Shown here: one piece after another, positions 44,191-52,575 of the stretch | Numbering within the stretch: the stretch's first letter is position 1 | How the letters are laid out: every line of letters starts with the position of its first letter | Source: an uncultured Pseudomonadota bacterium | Lineage (GTDB): Bacteria > Pseudomonadota > Gammaproteobacteria > Steroidobacterales > Steroidobacteraceae | Length of the DNA stretch: 64,000 nucleotides | NCBI GenBank assembly: GCA_903868595.1 | Contig: CAIPVV010000021.1 | Location: 1-64,000, forward strand | Direction: 5' to 3' | Notes under the pieces: generated by a model | The model's input: only the letters and a program-made list of their open reading frames with translations | Databases searched by the model: none | Told to the model about the DNA's origin: nothing | Position numbers and translations under genes: made by a program

Positions 44191-45587
44191 TGGATGTCTC
44201 CCTGTTGATCGACGGGAGCTACTTCGTCACGGCCTTCCTGTTCATCATGGGCCTCAAGCGCATGAGCTCGCCCAAGACCGCACGCAGCGGCATCCTGTGG
44301 GCCGGCGCGGGCATGGTGCTAGCGACGCTGGTGAGCTTCCTGTACCCGGGCATGAGCAACTACGAGCTCATCATCGCCGCGATCGTCGTGGGATCGGCGG
44401 TCGCCTGGTGGAGCGGGCGGCGGGTCGCCATGACCAACATGCCGCAGATGATCGCCCTCTACAACGGCATGGGCGGCGGCGCGGCGGCGGCCATCGCCGC
44501 GGTCGAGCTCTACCGCGTGGCCGGCGAAGGCGGCAACGGGCCGGGGGCCGCGGTGCTATCCCTGGCGGCAGTGGGCGGAATGATCGGTGCCGTCTCCTTC
44601 AGCGGCAGCCTGATCGCCTTCGGCAAGCTGCAGGGCCTCATCAAGCGCTCTCTGCGCTTCCCGGGCCAGCAGTTCACCAACATCCTCCTGCTGCTGGCGA
44701 CCCTCGCGGCGGGCGTGCTGCTCGTCAGCGGCGTCGGGATGACGCCGGCGGTGGTCACGGCGCTGTTCCTGGTGGCGCTGCTGCTGGGCGTTGCGATGAC
44801 GCTGCCGATCGGCGGCGCCGACATGCCGGTGGTGATTTCCCTCTACAACGCGCTGACCGGCCTTGCCGTGGCCTTCGAGGGCTTCGTGCTGGGCAATGCG
44901 GCCATGATCATCGCCGGCACAGTAGTCGGCTCGGCCGGCACGCTGCTTACCCAGCTCATGGCAAAGGCGATGAATCGCTCGCTGGGAAACGTGCTGTTCT
45001 CCGGCTTCGGCGAATCCGCGGGGGCCGCGGCCACGGGTGCGGTCGCGGGCAGTATGAAGCCGATCGAGGCGGCGGACGTGGGCGTGATGATGGCCTTCTC
45101 GCAGAAGGTCATCGTGATCCCCGGCTATGGACTTGCCGTGGCACAGGCACAGCACAAGGTCTGGGAGCTGTGCCAGCTGCTCATCAATGCCGGCGTGCAG
45201 GTGAAGTTCGCCATCCACCCGGTGGCCGGTCGCATGCCGGGACACATGAACGTACTGCTCGCCGAGGCCGGCGTGCCCTACGAGCTGATCGCCGACCTGG
45301 ATGAAATCAACGCGGAGTTCGAGTCTGCGGACGTGGCGCTGGTGATCGGCGCGAACGACGTGGTCAACCCGGTTGCTCGCAACGACAAGTCCAGCCCCAT
45401 CTACGGCATGCCGATCCTGAACGCCGACAAGGCCAAGAACGTCATCGTGATCAAGCGGGGCCAGGGCGCCGGGTTCTCCGGCATCGAGAACGCGCTGTTC
45501 TACCTGGATAATACGCGCATGCTTTACGGCGACGGCCAGGCCGCGGTGAACCAGCTGATTCACGCGGTGAAAGAAGCCACGGGCTAG
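44190..45587 (+). CDS. pntB: NAD(P) transhydrogenase subunit beta
   Basis: A 465-residue protein: nine or so membrane helices (residues about 1-265) followed by the NADP(H)-binding domain, with VIVIPGYGLAVAQAQH (about 308), HPVAGRMPGHMNVLLAEA and GANDVVNPVARND. It completes the transhydrogenase encoded by pntAA-pntAB-pntB. The stop lies in a hairpin. Confidence 0.96.
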   Translation: MDVSLLIDGSYFVTAFLFIMGLKRMSSPKTARSGILWAGAGMVLATLVSFLYPGMSNYELIIAAIVVGSAVAWWSGRRVAMTNMPQMIALYNGMGGGAAAAIAAVELYRVAGEGGNGPGAAVLSLAAVGGMIGAVSFSGSLIAFGKLQGLIKRSLRFPGQQFTNILLLLATLAAGVLLVSGVGMTPAVVTALFLVALLLGVAMTLPIGGADMPVVISLYNALTGLAVAFEGFVLGNAAMIIAGTVVGSAGTLLTQLMAKAMNRSLGNVLFSGFGESAGAAATGAVAGSMKPIEAADVGVMMAFSQKVIVIPGYGLAVAQAQHKVWELCQLLINAGVQVKFAIHPVAGRMPGHMNVLLAEAGVPYELIADLDEINAEFESADVALVIGANDVVNPVARNDKSSPIYGMPILNADKAKNVIVIKRGQGAGFSGIENALFYLDNTRMLYGDGQAAVNQLIHAVKEATG

Positions 45588-45597
45588 ACAGCCCGTG
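45578..45597. terminator. hairpin between convergent pntB and symporter gene
   Basis: CACGGGCT (45578-45585), loop AGAC, AGCCCGTG (45590-45597): a perfect 8-bp stem that includes the end of pntB. It is placed between converging genes and has no T-run. Confidence 0.5.
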
Positions 45598-45599
45598 TG

Positions 45600-46817
45600 C
45601 TAGGTATCGCGCGTAAGGATGGCCGTGACCACAAGATCCGCGGTCACGTTGCCTACCGTGCGGAAGATGTCCGTGAGCACCTCCACCGCCAGGAGCAGCG
45701 GCAGCAACTCCAGAGGCACCCCCATCGCCAGCGACATTGGCACGGTGGTGTTGAAGAAGGTGATCTGGCTGGGTAGCCCCACCACGGACCAGCTGGTCAC
45801 GACCGCCAGCAGCACGCCGGCGGCCATCGCGCCCGCGCCGATCGGGATGCCGTAGACATGGGCGACGAACAGGACGATTCCCAGGTTCACCAGCGGGCTG
45901 GTGATGCGAAACAGGGAGACCGCCAGCGGCAGCACCACGTTTGCGGCGGCCTCCCGTCCCGGCAGCTGCGCCATGCCGGCGAGCATGGCCGGTAGCGCGG
46001 CAAGCGAGGACTGCGTACTGAAGGCGACGACCTGCGCGGGCGCCGCGGCGCGCATGAACTGTCGCAGGCTCAGGCGGCCGCCCACCATGGCCACGGGATA
46101 CAGCAGCAAGGTCAGTACGATCGACAGCCCGCAGGAGAGAACCAGGTAATGCCCGATGGCGCCCGCCGCGTTGAAGCCGCCCCGGTAGCCCACGCCCAGC
46201 GTCAGCGCGAACACCCCCACCGGCGCCGTCCACAGCACGCCGCGCACCAGCACGAACAGGGTCTCTGCGATCGCGTGGAAGAACTCCAGCAGCAGCGCAC
46301 GGCGCCCGGGCTCGATGCGCGCCGCGGCAAAGCCAAACAGCAGCGCGAACACCACCAGGGGGAGCATCGCGCCGGTGGCTGCGGCCTCGAAGGGATTGGC
46401 GGGAATCAGGCCTACCAGCCACTGCCCCAGGCCCGGCAACGGGGGCAGGACGGCGTGGCCGGCGGCCGCGCCCGCGCGCAGCGCCGCGGCCGACCCGGCG
46501 GCCACGGGCCACAGGTACAGGAAGAGCGTGCTCAGCAGGGCCGAAAGCAGTGCCGCGGCGGCCAGCAGCGCCACGAAGTAGCCCATCGCGCGGGCGGTCA
46601 GCCCGGCGCCGGCGCTCTGCACCGTGCAGCCGATACCGGTTATCAGCAGCGCCACCACCAGGGGAAGCACGGTCATGCGCAGGGCGTTCAGCCACAGGGT
46701 GCCCAGCGGATCCAGCACCGCCAGTACCGCATCCGCCGTCTGCGGCCAGTGCGGCAGGCTTGCGCCGAGCAGCAGGCCGAGCAGCAGCGCCAGGATGATC
46801 CGGTTGCCGCTGCTCAC
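45600..46817 (-). CDS. dicarboxylate/amino acid:cation symporter
   Basis: A 405-residue DAACS-family transporter, divergent from the DctA-like protein at 37.4 kb. Blocks include VAFSTQSSLAALPAML (serine hairpin), PLAVSLFRITSPLVN in place of the usual NxDGT helix, and VGLPSQITFF. The replaced NMDGT suggests a different substrate or coupling from DctA. The start is GTG 46817 with no clear ribosome binding site. Confidence 0.9.
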   Translation of the reverse strand: MSSGNRIILALLLGLLLGASLPHWPQTADAVLAVLDPLGTLWLNALRMTVLPLVVALLITGIGCTVQSAGAGLTARAMGYFVALLAAAALLSALLSTLFLYLWPVAAGSAAALRAGAAAGHAVLPPLPGLGQWLVGLIPANPFEAAATGAMLPLVVFALLFGFAAARIEPGRRALLLEFFHAIAETLFVLVRGVLWTAPVGVFALTLGVGYRGGFNAAGAIGHYLVLSCGLSIVLTLLLYPVAMVGGRLSLRQFMRAAAPAQVVAFSTQSSLAALPAMLAGMAQLPGREAAANVVLPLAVSLFRITSPLVNLGIVLFVAHVYGIPIGAGAMAAGVLLAVVTSWSVVGLPSQITFFNTTVPMSLAMGVPLELLPLLLAVEVLTDIFRTVGNVTADLVVTAILTRDT

Positions 46818-47237
46818 GGCAGGTGGCGGGCGTGGGCGTGAGGGGGTTTCCGGCGGCGCTCGGGGGCCGGCGCCGCAGGCCTGCCAGCGGCGCCGCCCCG
46901 GATACGCGGCGGCGCCGTCAGGGCCGGATCACCGCCGCCGGGACCCCTGCCGCGAGGGGCTGGACGAGAGGTCGGGGCGACCGGCGCCGGCGGCCGTATC
47001 ATGCGATGGGGGCGAGCTTGCGGCGGATCCGCCAACACGCTGCCTGCCGCTCGGTTGGCAAGTATTGTGAACGGCATATGAATCTGCCTCTCCTGAGGTG
47101 GCGCGCAGACTAGCCACCGCAACCTGTTGATCCCTTTCTATTTTATGATTTTTTTTGGCGTGTTCAGGGCGACTAATTTTTGACCAAACCAGCATGAAAC
47201 GCGGAAATTACAGTTCTTTTACGCACGCACCAGCTTT
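46818..47237. other. intergenic region, GC-rich half then AT-rich half
   Basis: About 420 bp without a supported gene. The first 220 bp are very GC-rich. From about 47121 to 47220 the sequence becomes AT-rich, including GATCCCTTTCTATTTT (47129-47144) and an eight-T run shortly after it. A TTGACC (47180-47185) with GGAAAT 17 bp later could be the priA promoter. Confidence 0.5.
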
Positions 47238-47272
47238 TCGTCCACAGAGTTATCCACAGGTTGTGTGGACAA
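47238..47272. promoter_or_regulatory. cluster of three DnaA-box-like sites at the priA start
   Basis: TCGTCCACA (47238-47246), a perfect TTATCCACA (47250-47258), and inverted TGTGGACAA (47264-47272, one mismatch) lie within 35 bp. The last overlaps the first possible GTG start of priA. Together with the AT-rich stretch just upstream, this is either a DnaA-regulated promoter/leader or part of a replication origin. Confidence 0.55.
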
Positions 47273-49481
47273 CAGCCGACGGCCCGTGAACAGTCCCGCC
47301 ATCCTCAAGGTCGCGCTCGACACACCGCTGCGCAGGCTGTTCGATTATCTGCCCGGCCAGAGCCTCGCGGCAGTGGGTTGCCGCGTGCGCGTGCCGTTCG
47401 GCCGGCAGCAGTTGGTTGGCCTGGTGGTGGCGCACGGCGCGGGCTCGGACGTGCCGCCAGAGAAACTCAAGGCCGTCACCGAAGTCATCGACACCGCGCC
47501 GCTGCTGGAGGCGCCGTTGCTGAGGTTCCTGGAATGGGCGGCCGGCTACTACCACCACCCGGTCGGGTCCGTGCTCGCCGCCGCGCTGCCCAAGCTGCTG
47601 CGCGAGGGCCAGGATGCACGCGAGGCGATCCGCTTCTGGTCGGCCACGCCCGCTGGCCAGGAGGCCTTGGCCGCCGGCACGCTCGCCCGCGCGCCCAAGC
47701 AGCGCGAACTGCTGGCGGTGCTCTGCGATCACGGGCCGTTGTCGGGGCTGGATCTCTCCGAGCGGCTCCCGCGCTGGCGCGAGCTGGCCAGGAGCCTGCT
47801 CGCGCGCGGCTACGCCGAGTGCGTGGAACAGGTCCTCGAGGCGACGGCGGTCGGGCCCGGTGCCCGCGCCGCCCAGGTCCATGCGCTCTCCAGCGAGCAG
47901 CAACAGGCACTGGATAGCCTGGTCGCGGGCCTGGGGCAATTCGGCAGCTTCCTGCTGGATGGCGTCACCGGCAGCGGCAAGACCGAGGTGTACCTGCGAC
48001 TCATCGACGAGGTGCTGGCGCGCGGCCAGACGGCGCTGCTGCTGTGCCCGGAAATCGGGCTCACGCCGCAGCTGATCAGCCGCTTCGCGGAGCGCTTCAG
48101 CGTCCCGATCGCCGCCCTGCACTCCGGCCTGACCGACCGGGAGCGGCTGGCCGCCTGGCGCAGTGCCGCCGGCGGCGTGGCCCGCATCGTCATCGGCACG
48201 CGCTCGGCGGTCTTCGCGCCGCTGCGCGAGCTGGGCGTGATCGTGGTCGATGAGGAGCACGACGCCTCCTTCAAGCAGCACGAGGGCGGCTTTCGCTACT
48301 CGGCGCGCGACCTGGCCGTCGTGCGCGCCCAGGCGGCTGCCGTGCCGATCCTGCTCGGCTCCGCTACGCCGAGCTTTGAATCCCTGCACAACGTGGTCCT
48401 GGGCAAGTCCACGCGCCTGTCGCTGCCCCGGCGCGCCGGTGCGGCGGAGCCCCCGTCGTTGCAGCTGATCGACATGCGCGCCCATGCCGTGCACCGCGGG
48501 CTCTCCACGCCGCTGGCCACGGCGATCGAGCGGCACCTGGCCGCCGGCGGCCAGGTGCTGGTCTTCATCAACCGCCGCGGCTACGCGCCTACGCTCCTGT
48601 GCAGCGGCTGCGGCTGGATCGCACCCTGCCAGCACTGCGACGCGCGCATGACGGTGCACCAGCGCGAGGGGCGCCTCTCCTGCCACCACTGCGGCGCCGA
48701 GGAGCCGTTGCCGCAGGCCTGCCCCCGCTGCGGGCACTCGGTGCGGCCGCTGGGCCACGGGACCGAGCGGGTGGAGGAAACCCTGGCCGAGCGATTCCCG
48801 GGCCAGCCGATCGCGCGCTTCGACCGCGACAGTGTCCGGCAGAGCGCGGACCTGGAGGCCGCCATCGACCGCGTGACCTCCGGAGAGGCGCGCATCCTCG
48901 TCGGCACGCAGATGCTGACCAAGGGCCACCACTTCCCGGACGTGACCCTGGTGGGCGTCCTGAACGCCGACCAGAGCCTCTTCAGCACCGACTTTCGGGC
49001 CGCCGAGCGCCTGGCGCAGACCATCGTGCAGGTGGCCGGGCGCGCCGGCCGGGCGGCCCGGGCCGGCGAGGTCCTCATCCAGACCGAGTTCCCGCAGCAC
49101 CCGCTGCTGCAGAGCCTGCTGGCCGAGGGCTACGGCGGCTTTGCTCGGCAGGCCCTGACCGAGCGCGAGGCCGCCGGCTGGCCGCCCTACGGACGCCTCG
49201 CCCTGCTGCGCGCCTCCGGGGTCAAGCCCCAGGCCGCCATCGAGTTCCTGACCCAGGCGCGGCGCATCGCCGGCACCCCGGCCGGCATCGCCCTGCAGGG
49301 CCCGGTGCCGGCAGCCATGGTGCGGCGGGCGGGCCGGCACTACGCGCAGCTCCTGGTGGAGAGCGCCGAGCGGCCGGTCCTGCAGCGCTTCCTGGCCAGC
49401 TGGCTGCCGCAGGTGGAGCAGCTGGAGTCCGGGCGCAACCTGCGCTGGGCCCTGGACGTGGATCCGCTGGAGGTTTTCTGA
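47265..49481 (+). CDS. priA: primosomal protein N' (replication restart helicase PriA)
   Basis: The 738-residue PriA restarts collapsed replication forks. The N-terminal DNA-binding part has LDTPLRRLFDYLPG; the helicase core has GVTGSGKTEVYLRLI (Walker A), VIVVDEEHDASFKQ (Walker B) and AGRAGRAARAGEVLIQTEFP (motif VI). Zinc binding is shown by CSGCGWIAPCQHC, CHHCG and CPRCG. The start is GTG 47265 or, equally possible, GTG 47286, which begins nearer the conserved NSPAILKVAL. DnaA-box-like sites cover the start. Confidence 0.95.
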   Translation: MDNSRRPVNSPAILKVALDTPLRRLFDYLPGQSLAAVGCRVRVPFGRQQLVGLVVAHGAGSDVPPEKLKAVTEVIDTAPLLEAPLLRFLEWAAGYYHHPVGSVLAAALPKLLREGQDAREAIRFWSATPAGQEALAAGTLARAPKQRELLAVLCDHGPLSGLDLSERLPRWRELARSLLARGYAECVEQVLEATAVGPGARAAQVHALSSEQQQALDSLVAGLGQFGSFLLDGVTGSGKTEVYLRLIDEVLARGQTALLLCPEIGLTPQLISRFAERFSVPIAALHSGLTDRERLAAWRSAAGGVARIVIGTRSAVFAPLRELGVIVVDEEHDASFKQHEGGFRYSARDLAVVRAQAAAVPILLGSATPSFESLHNVVLGKSTRLSLPRRAGAAEPPSLQLIDMRAHAVHRGLSTPLATAIERHLAAGGQVLVFINRRGYAPTLLCSGCGWIAPCQHCDARMTVHQREGRLSCHHCGAEEPLPQACPRCGHSVRPLGHGTERVEETLAERFPGQPIARFDRDSVRQSADLEAAIDRVTSGEARILVGTQMLTKGHHFPDVTLVGVLNADQSLFSTDFRAAERLAQTIVQVAGRAGRAARAGEVLIQTEFPQHPLLQSLLAEGYGGFARQALTEREAAGWPPYGRLALLRASGVKPQAAIEFLTQARRIAGTPAGIALQGPVPAAMVRRAGRHYAQLLVESAERPVLQRFLASWLPQVEQLESGRNLRWALDVDPLEVF

Positions 49482-49536
49482 CCGGAGTTAGCAGGTAAAC
49501 TTCGGCACCCTCGCCGCAGTCGCGGCAAACGCGTGG

Positions 49537-51306
49537 ATGAATGCCTTGAAGCAAGAGCTAGAGCAGCTGCTCTCCGAAGCGCTGGCCAGACTCGCCGGCA
49601 CGCTGCTGCCCGCCGACGTGGACTCGAAGAACATTGTGCTGGAGCGCACGCGCGACCCGGCCAACGGCGATTTCGCGACCAACGTGGCCATGCGCCTGGC
49701 CAAGGCCGCGGGACTTAAGCCACGCGAGCTTGCCCTGGAGATCGTCAAGGTGCTGCCGGAGTCCCCGCGCGTCGTCAAATGCGAGGTGGCCGGCGCCGGC
49801 TTCATCAACTTCTTCCTGGCCGGCGATGCGCAGGCACAAGTCGTACGCCAGGTGCACGAGCTGGGCGATGCCTTCGGCCGCAACGCGAGCGGCGCCAACA
49901 AGAAGGTCATCGTGGAGTTCGTCTCCTCCAACCCCACGGGCCCACTGCATGTCGGCCACGGTCGCCACGGCGCCTTTGGCGCGAGCGTCGCCAACCTGCT
50001 GGCCGCCAACGGCTACCGCGTGCACCGCGAGTACTACATCAACGACGCCGGCCGGCAGATGGACATCCTGGCCGTCAGCATCTGGCTGCGCTATCTGGAG
50101 GCCTGCGGCGAGCAGTTCCGCTTCCCGGCCAACGGCTACAAGGGCGAGTACATCCGCGACATCGCGGCCGACCTGCTGCAGAAGGTGGCAGCCCACTACC
50201 AGCGGCCCGAGGGCGAGCTGTTCGGCAACCTGCCGCCGGATGAGCCGGAAGGCGGCGACAAGGACAGCTATATCGATGCACTGATCGTGCGGGCCCGCGG
50301 CCTGATCGGCGAGGCTGCGTTCCGCGAGATCCTGGACCTGGGCCTGAAGGCCATCCTGGGCGACATCGAGCAGGACCTGGGTGAGTTCGGCGTGACCTTC
50401 GATCGCTGGTACTCGGAGCGCTCGCTGGCCGACAACGGCGCCATCGACCGCGCGCTGCAGCGACTGGCCAAGCATGACCACGTCTACGAGAAGGACGGCG
50501 CGCTGTGGTTCCGCGCCACCAGCTTCGGCGACGACAAGGACCGCGTCGTGGTGCGAGAGAACGGCGTGAAGACCTACTTCGCCTCCGATATCGCCTATCA
50601 CCTGGAGAAGCGCGAACGCGGCTTCGACCTGCTGCTGGACATCCTGGGCTCCGATCACCACGGCTACGTGGCGCGCGTGCGCGCGGGGCTGGAGGCCATG
50701 GGCGAGCCGGGTGACTCGCTGGAGGCGCTGCTGGTGCAGTTCGTCACGCTGTTCCGGGGCGGCGAGAAGGCGCAGATGTCCACGCGCTCGGGCGAGTTCA
50801 TCACGCTGCGGGAACTGCGCAACGAAGTGGGCAACGACGCCTGCCGCTTCTTCTACGTGATGCGCGGCAACGACCAGCACCTGGACTTCGACATGGAGCT
50901 GGCCAAGTCGCGCACCAACGACAACCCCGTCTACTACATCCAGTATGCCCACGCGCGCGTCAGCAGCGTGCTGCGCCAGCTCGCCTCCAAGGGTCACGAG
51001 TTCGACGGTGCTCTGGGCCTGGGGAGCCTCTCGCAGCTGACGTCCGTACAAGAGACCGCCGTGCTCACGCAGCTGGCCAAGTACCCGGAGGTGATCGCAC
51101 TGGCCGGCGGCAACCGCGCGCCGCACACGCTGGTGCATTACCTGCGCGACCTCGCCAACAGCTTCCACACCTACTACAACGCCGAGCAGTTCATCGTCGA
51201 GGATGCGGCCCTGCGCAACGCGCGCCTGTCGCTGGTGCTGGCCGTGCAGCAGGTCGTGCGTAACGGGCTGGGCCTGCTGGGCGTCTCCGCCCCCGAGACG
51301 ATGTAG
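49537..51306 (+). CDS. argS: arginine--tRNA ligase
   Basis: Charges tRNA-Arg. The 589-residue class I synthetase shows the N-terminal Add1 domain, the HIGH motif as HVGHGRHGAFG (about residue 138), and the KMSK region as AQMSTRSGEFITL, the relaxed form common in ArgRS. The C-terminal anticodon-binding domain ends near LRDLANSFHTYYN and NGLGLLGV. It lies 55 bp after priA and 2 bp before a SPOR protein, a gene order seen across Gammaproteobacteria. Confidence 0.97.
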   Translation: MNALKQELEQLLSEALARLAGTLLPADVDSKNIVLERTRDPANGDFATNVAMRLAKAAGLKPRELALEIVKVLPESPRVVKCEVAGAGFINFFLAGDAQAQVVRQVHELGDAFGRNASGANKKVIVEFVSSNPTGPLHVGHGRHGAFGASVANLLAANGYRVHREYYINDAGRQMDILAVSIWLRYLEACGEQFRFPANGYKGEYIRDIAADLLQKVAAHYQRPEGELFGNLPPDEPEGGDKDSYIDALIVRARGLIGEAAFREILDLGLKAILGDIEQDLGEFGVTFDRWYSERSLADNGAIDRALQRLAKHDHVYEKDGALWFRATSFGDDKDRVVVRENGVKTYFASDIAYHLEKRERGFDLLLDILGSDHHGYVARVRAGLEAMGEPGDSLEALLVQFVTLFRGGEKAQMSTRSGEFITLRELRNEVGNDACRFFYVMRGNDQHLDFDMELAKSRTNDNPVYYIQYAHARVSSVLRQLASKGHEFDGALGLGSLSQLTSVQETAVLTQLAKYPEVIALAGGNRAPHTLVHYLRDLANSFHTYYNAEQFIVEDAALRNARLSLVLAVQQVVRNGLGLLGVSAPETM

Positions 51307-51308
51307 CC

Positions 51309-51884
51309 ATGAACAGCCCGCGCCTCTCGGCCCGCGACTACAAGGCACCGCGCCACAAGCCGGGGCTGGAGCTGGGCCGGTGGCGGGATATCGGCATGGG
51401 GCTGGTGGCGGGACTCCTCGTGGCGGGCGTGGTGTACGTGAAGGAACACCGCCCGCCGCAGGCGGCGTCGAGCGACACCTCGGCGCCTGCCCCGCGCAAG
51501 GATGCCGCGGCCGGCAAGGTCGCCGCGGAGACCGAGACCCCGGCGGCACAGTACGACTTCTACGACATGCTGCCTAGATTCGAGGTGGTGGTGCCGGAGA
51601 AGGAGCGCGACGTGCGGCGCGACCTGCCCACCGTGAAGATCGACAAGCCGGGCAGCTACGTGCTGCAGGCCGGCTCCTACCGTACCGCGGAGGACGCCGA
51701 GCGTGTTCGCAGCCAACTGGGCAAGCAGGGGGTCACCGCGACCGTGCAGCGCGTCGCAGTGGATGCGGACGTCTGGCACCGCGTGCGCATCGGCCCCATC
51801 GAAAACCTGGACCAGCTGAACCGCATCCGCGCGCAACTCCGCAAATCCGACATCGACGCGCTGGTCATTCGCGTCGGTGACTAG
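51309..51884 (+). CDS. SPOR domain-containing membrane protein (FtsN-like)
   Basis: A 191-residue protein: short basic cytoplasmic N-terminus (RDYKAPRHKPG), one membrane helix (about residues 29-46), an Ala/Pro linker, and a C-terminal SPOR domain (about 115-190; YVLQAGSYRTAEDAERVRSQL, WHRVRIGPIENLDQL). SPOR domains bind denuded septal peptidoglycan. The domain order and position after argS match FtsN-like division proteins, although the essential FtsN motif cannot be confirmed. Confidence 0.93.
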   Translation: MNSPRLSARDYKAPRHKPGLELGRWRDIGMGLVAGLLVAGVVYVKEHRPPQAASSDTSAPAPRKDAAAGKVAAETETPAAQYDFYDMLPRFEVVVPEKERDVRRDLPTVKIDKPGSYVLQAGSYRTAEDAERVRSQLGKQGVTATVQRVAVDADVWHRVRIGPIENLDQLNRIRAQLRKSDIDALVIRVGD

Positions 51885-51999
51885 AGCGTTTGGCCGTAAC
51901 AGTCGACCGTAACGTCGATCGCGCGCCACGCCAGCGGGGCGCCGACATGCCCCCATTTCCGCCAACGATTCCGACGCACCGGGACCCCGCATGCTCTAG

Positions 52000-52545
52000 G
52001 CCGCGCCGACGCTGGGTATCCTGGGTGGCACCGGGCTCTCGCGTAGCGTGACCACGATCGAGCGCGCGCTGGTGGTCCTGGGCGTGGATGCGGTCCGCGG
52101 GATCGCCGCGGCCTGCCTGGACCTCCTGGTCAGACGCTCAGCGGACATCGCCACCATCAACCGCGCCGCGCTCGTGCGCCGCAGCCTGGCGACGGGCATC
52201 GCCGCGCAGGCACTGGCCCGCGCACACCACCGGCCGCTGGCGGCGGACGCCTTCCTCGCGGGCCCGTTGCACAACCTGGGGCGGCCCGTGCAGGTCCTGC
52301 TGGATACCGAGGCTGTGCGCTGGAAGGGGGATGCCCTGCTGGTGGACCCCGCGCAGGACATCCGCGAGCTGGAGGCGATGCGCTAGCTACCGGGACAGCA
52401 GCTGTGCGTGGGCATCATTTTCGCATCGTGGCAGCTGCCGGCCTTGCCGATCCAGGCGGTCGCGCATCACCACGCACCGCTGGAGGCCGATGAGCCCTTC
52501 CGCCGGCACGCTGCCCTGCTGCATGCGGGCTGCAGATCGCCGCGG
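52000..52545 (+). pseudogene. remnant of an HDOD-domain signalling protein
   Basis: The rightward frame reads IERALVVLGVDAVRGIAAA, then LHNLGRPVQVLLD, then ELEAMR, a TAG stop (52384-52386), and continues in the same frame with CVGIIFASWQLPALPIQAVA and HHHAPLEADEPF. These are the ordered blocks of an HDOD domain (SIxxAIxxLGxxxVR, HxLGxLV, and the WxLPxxLxxAIxxHHxP block). The N-terminal part is missing (a stop at 51997-51999) and the tail loses frame after about 52530. A dead, truncated HDOD gene is the simplest reading. Confidence 0.62.
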
Positions 52546-52575
52546 CCAGCGGCTGCAGGAACTTCAGCAGGCCCT

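Noticed and set aside
47121-47272. Calling this region oriC outright
   Set aside because: Only three DnaA-like boxes are present, and the region also serves as the priA upstream sequence. Global skew and dnaA location are not available, so it is reported as a hypothesis only.
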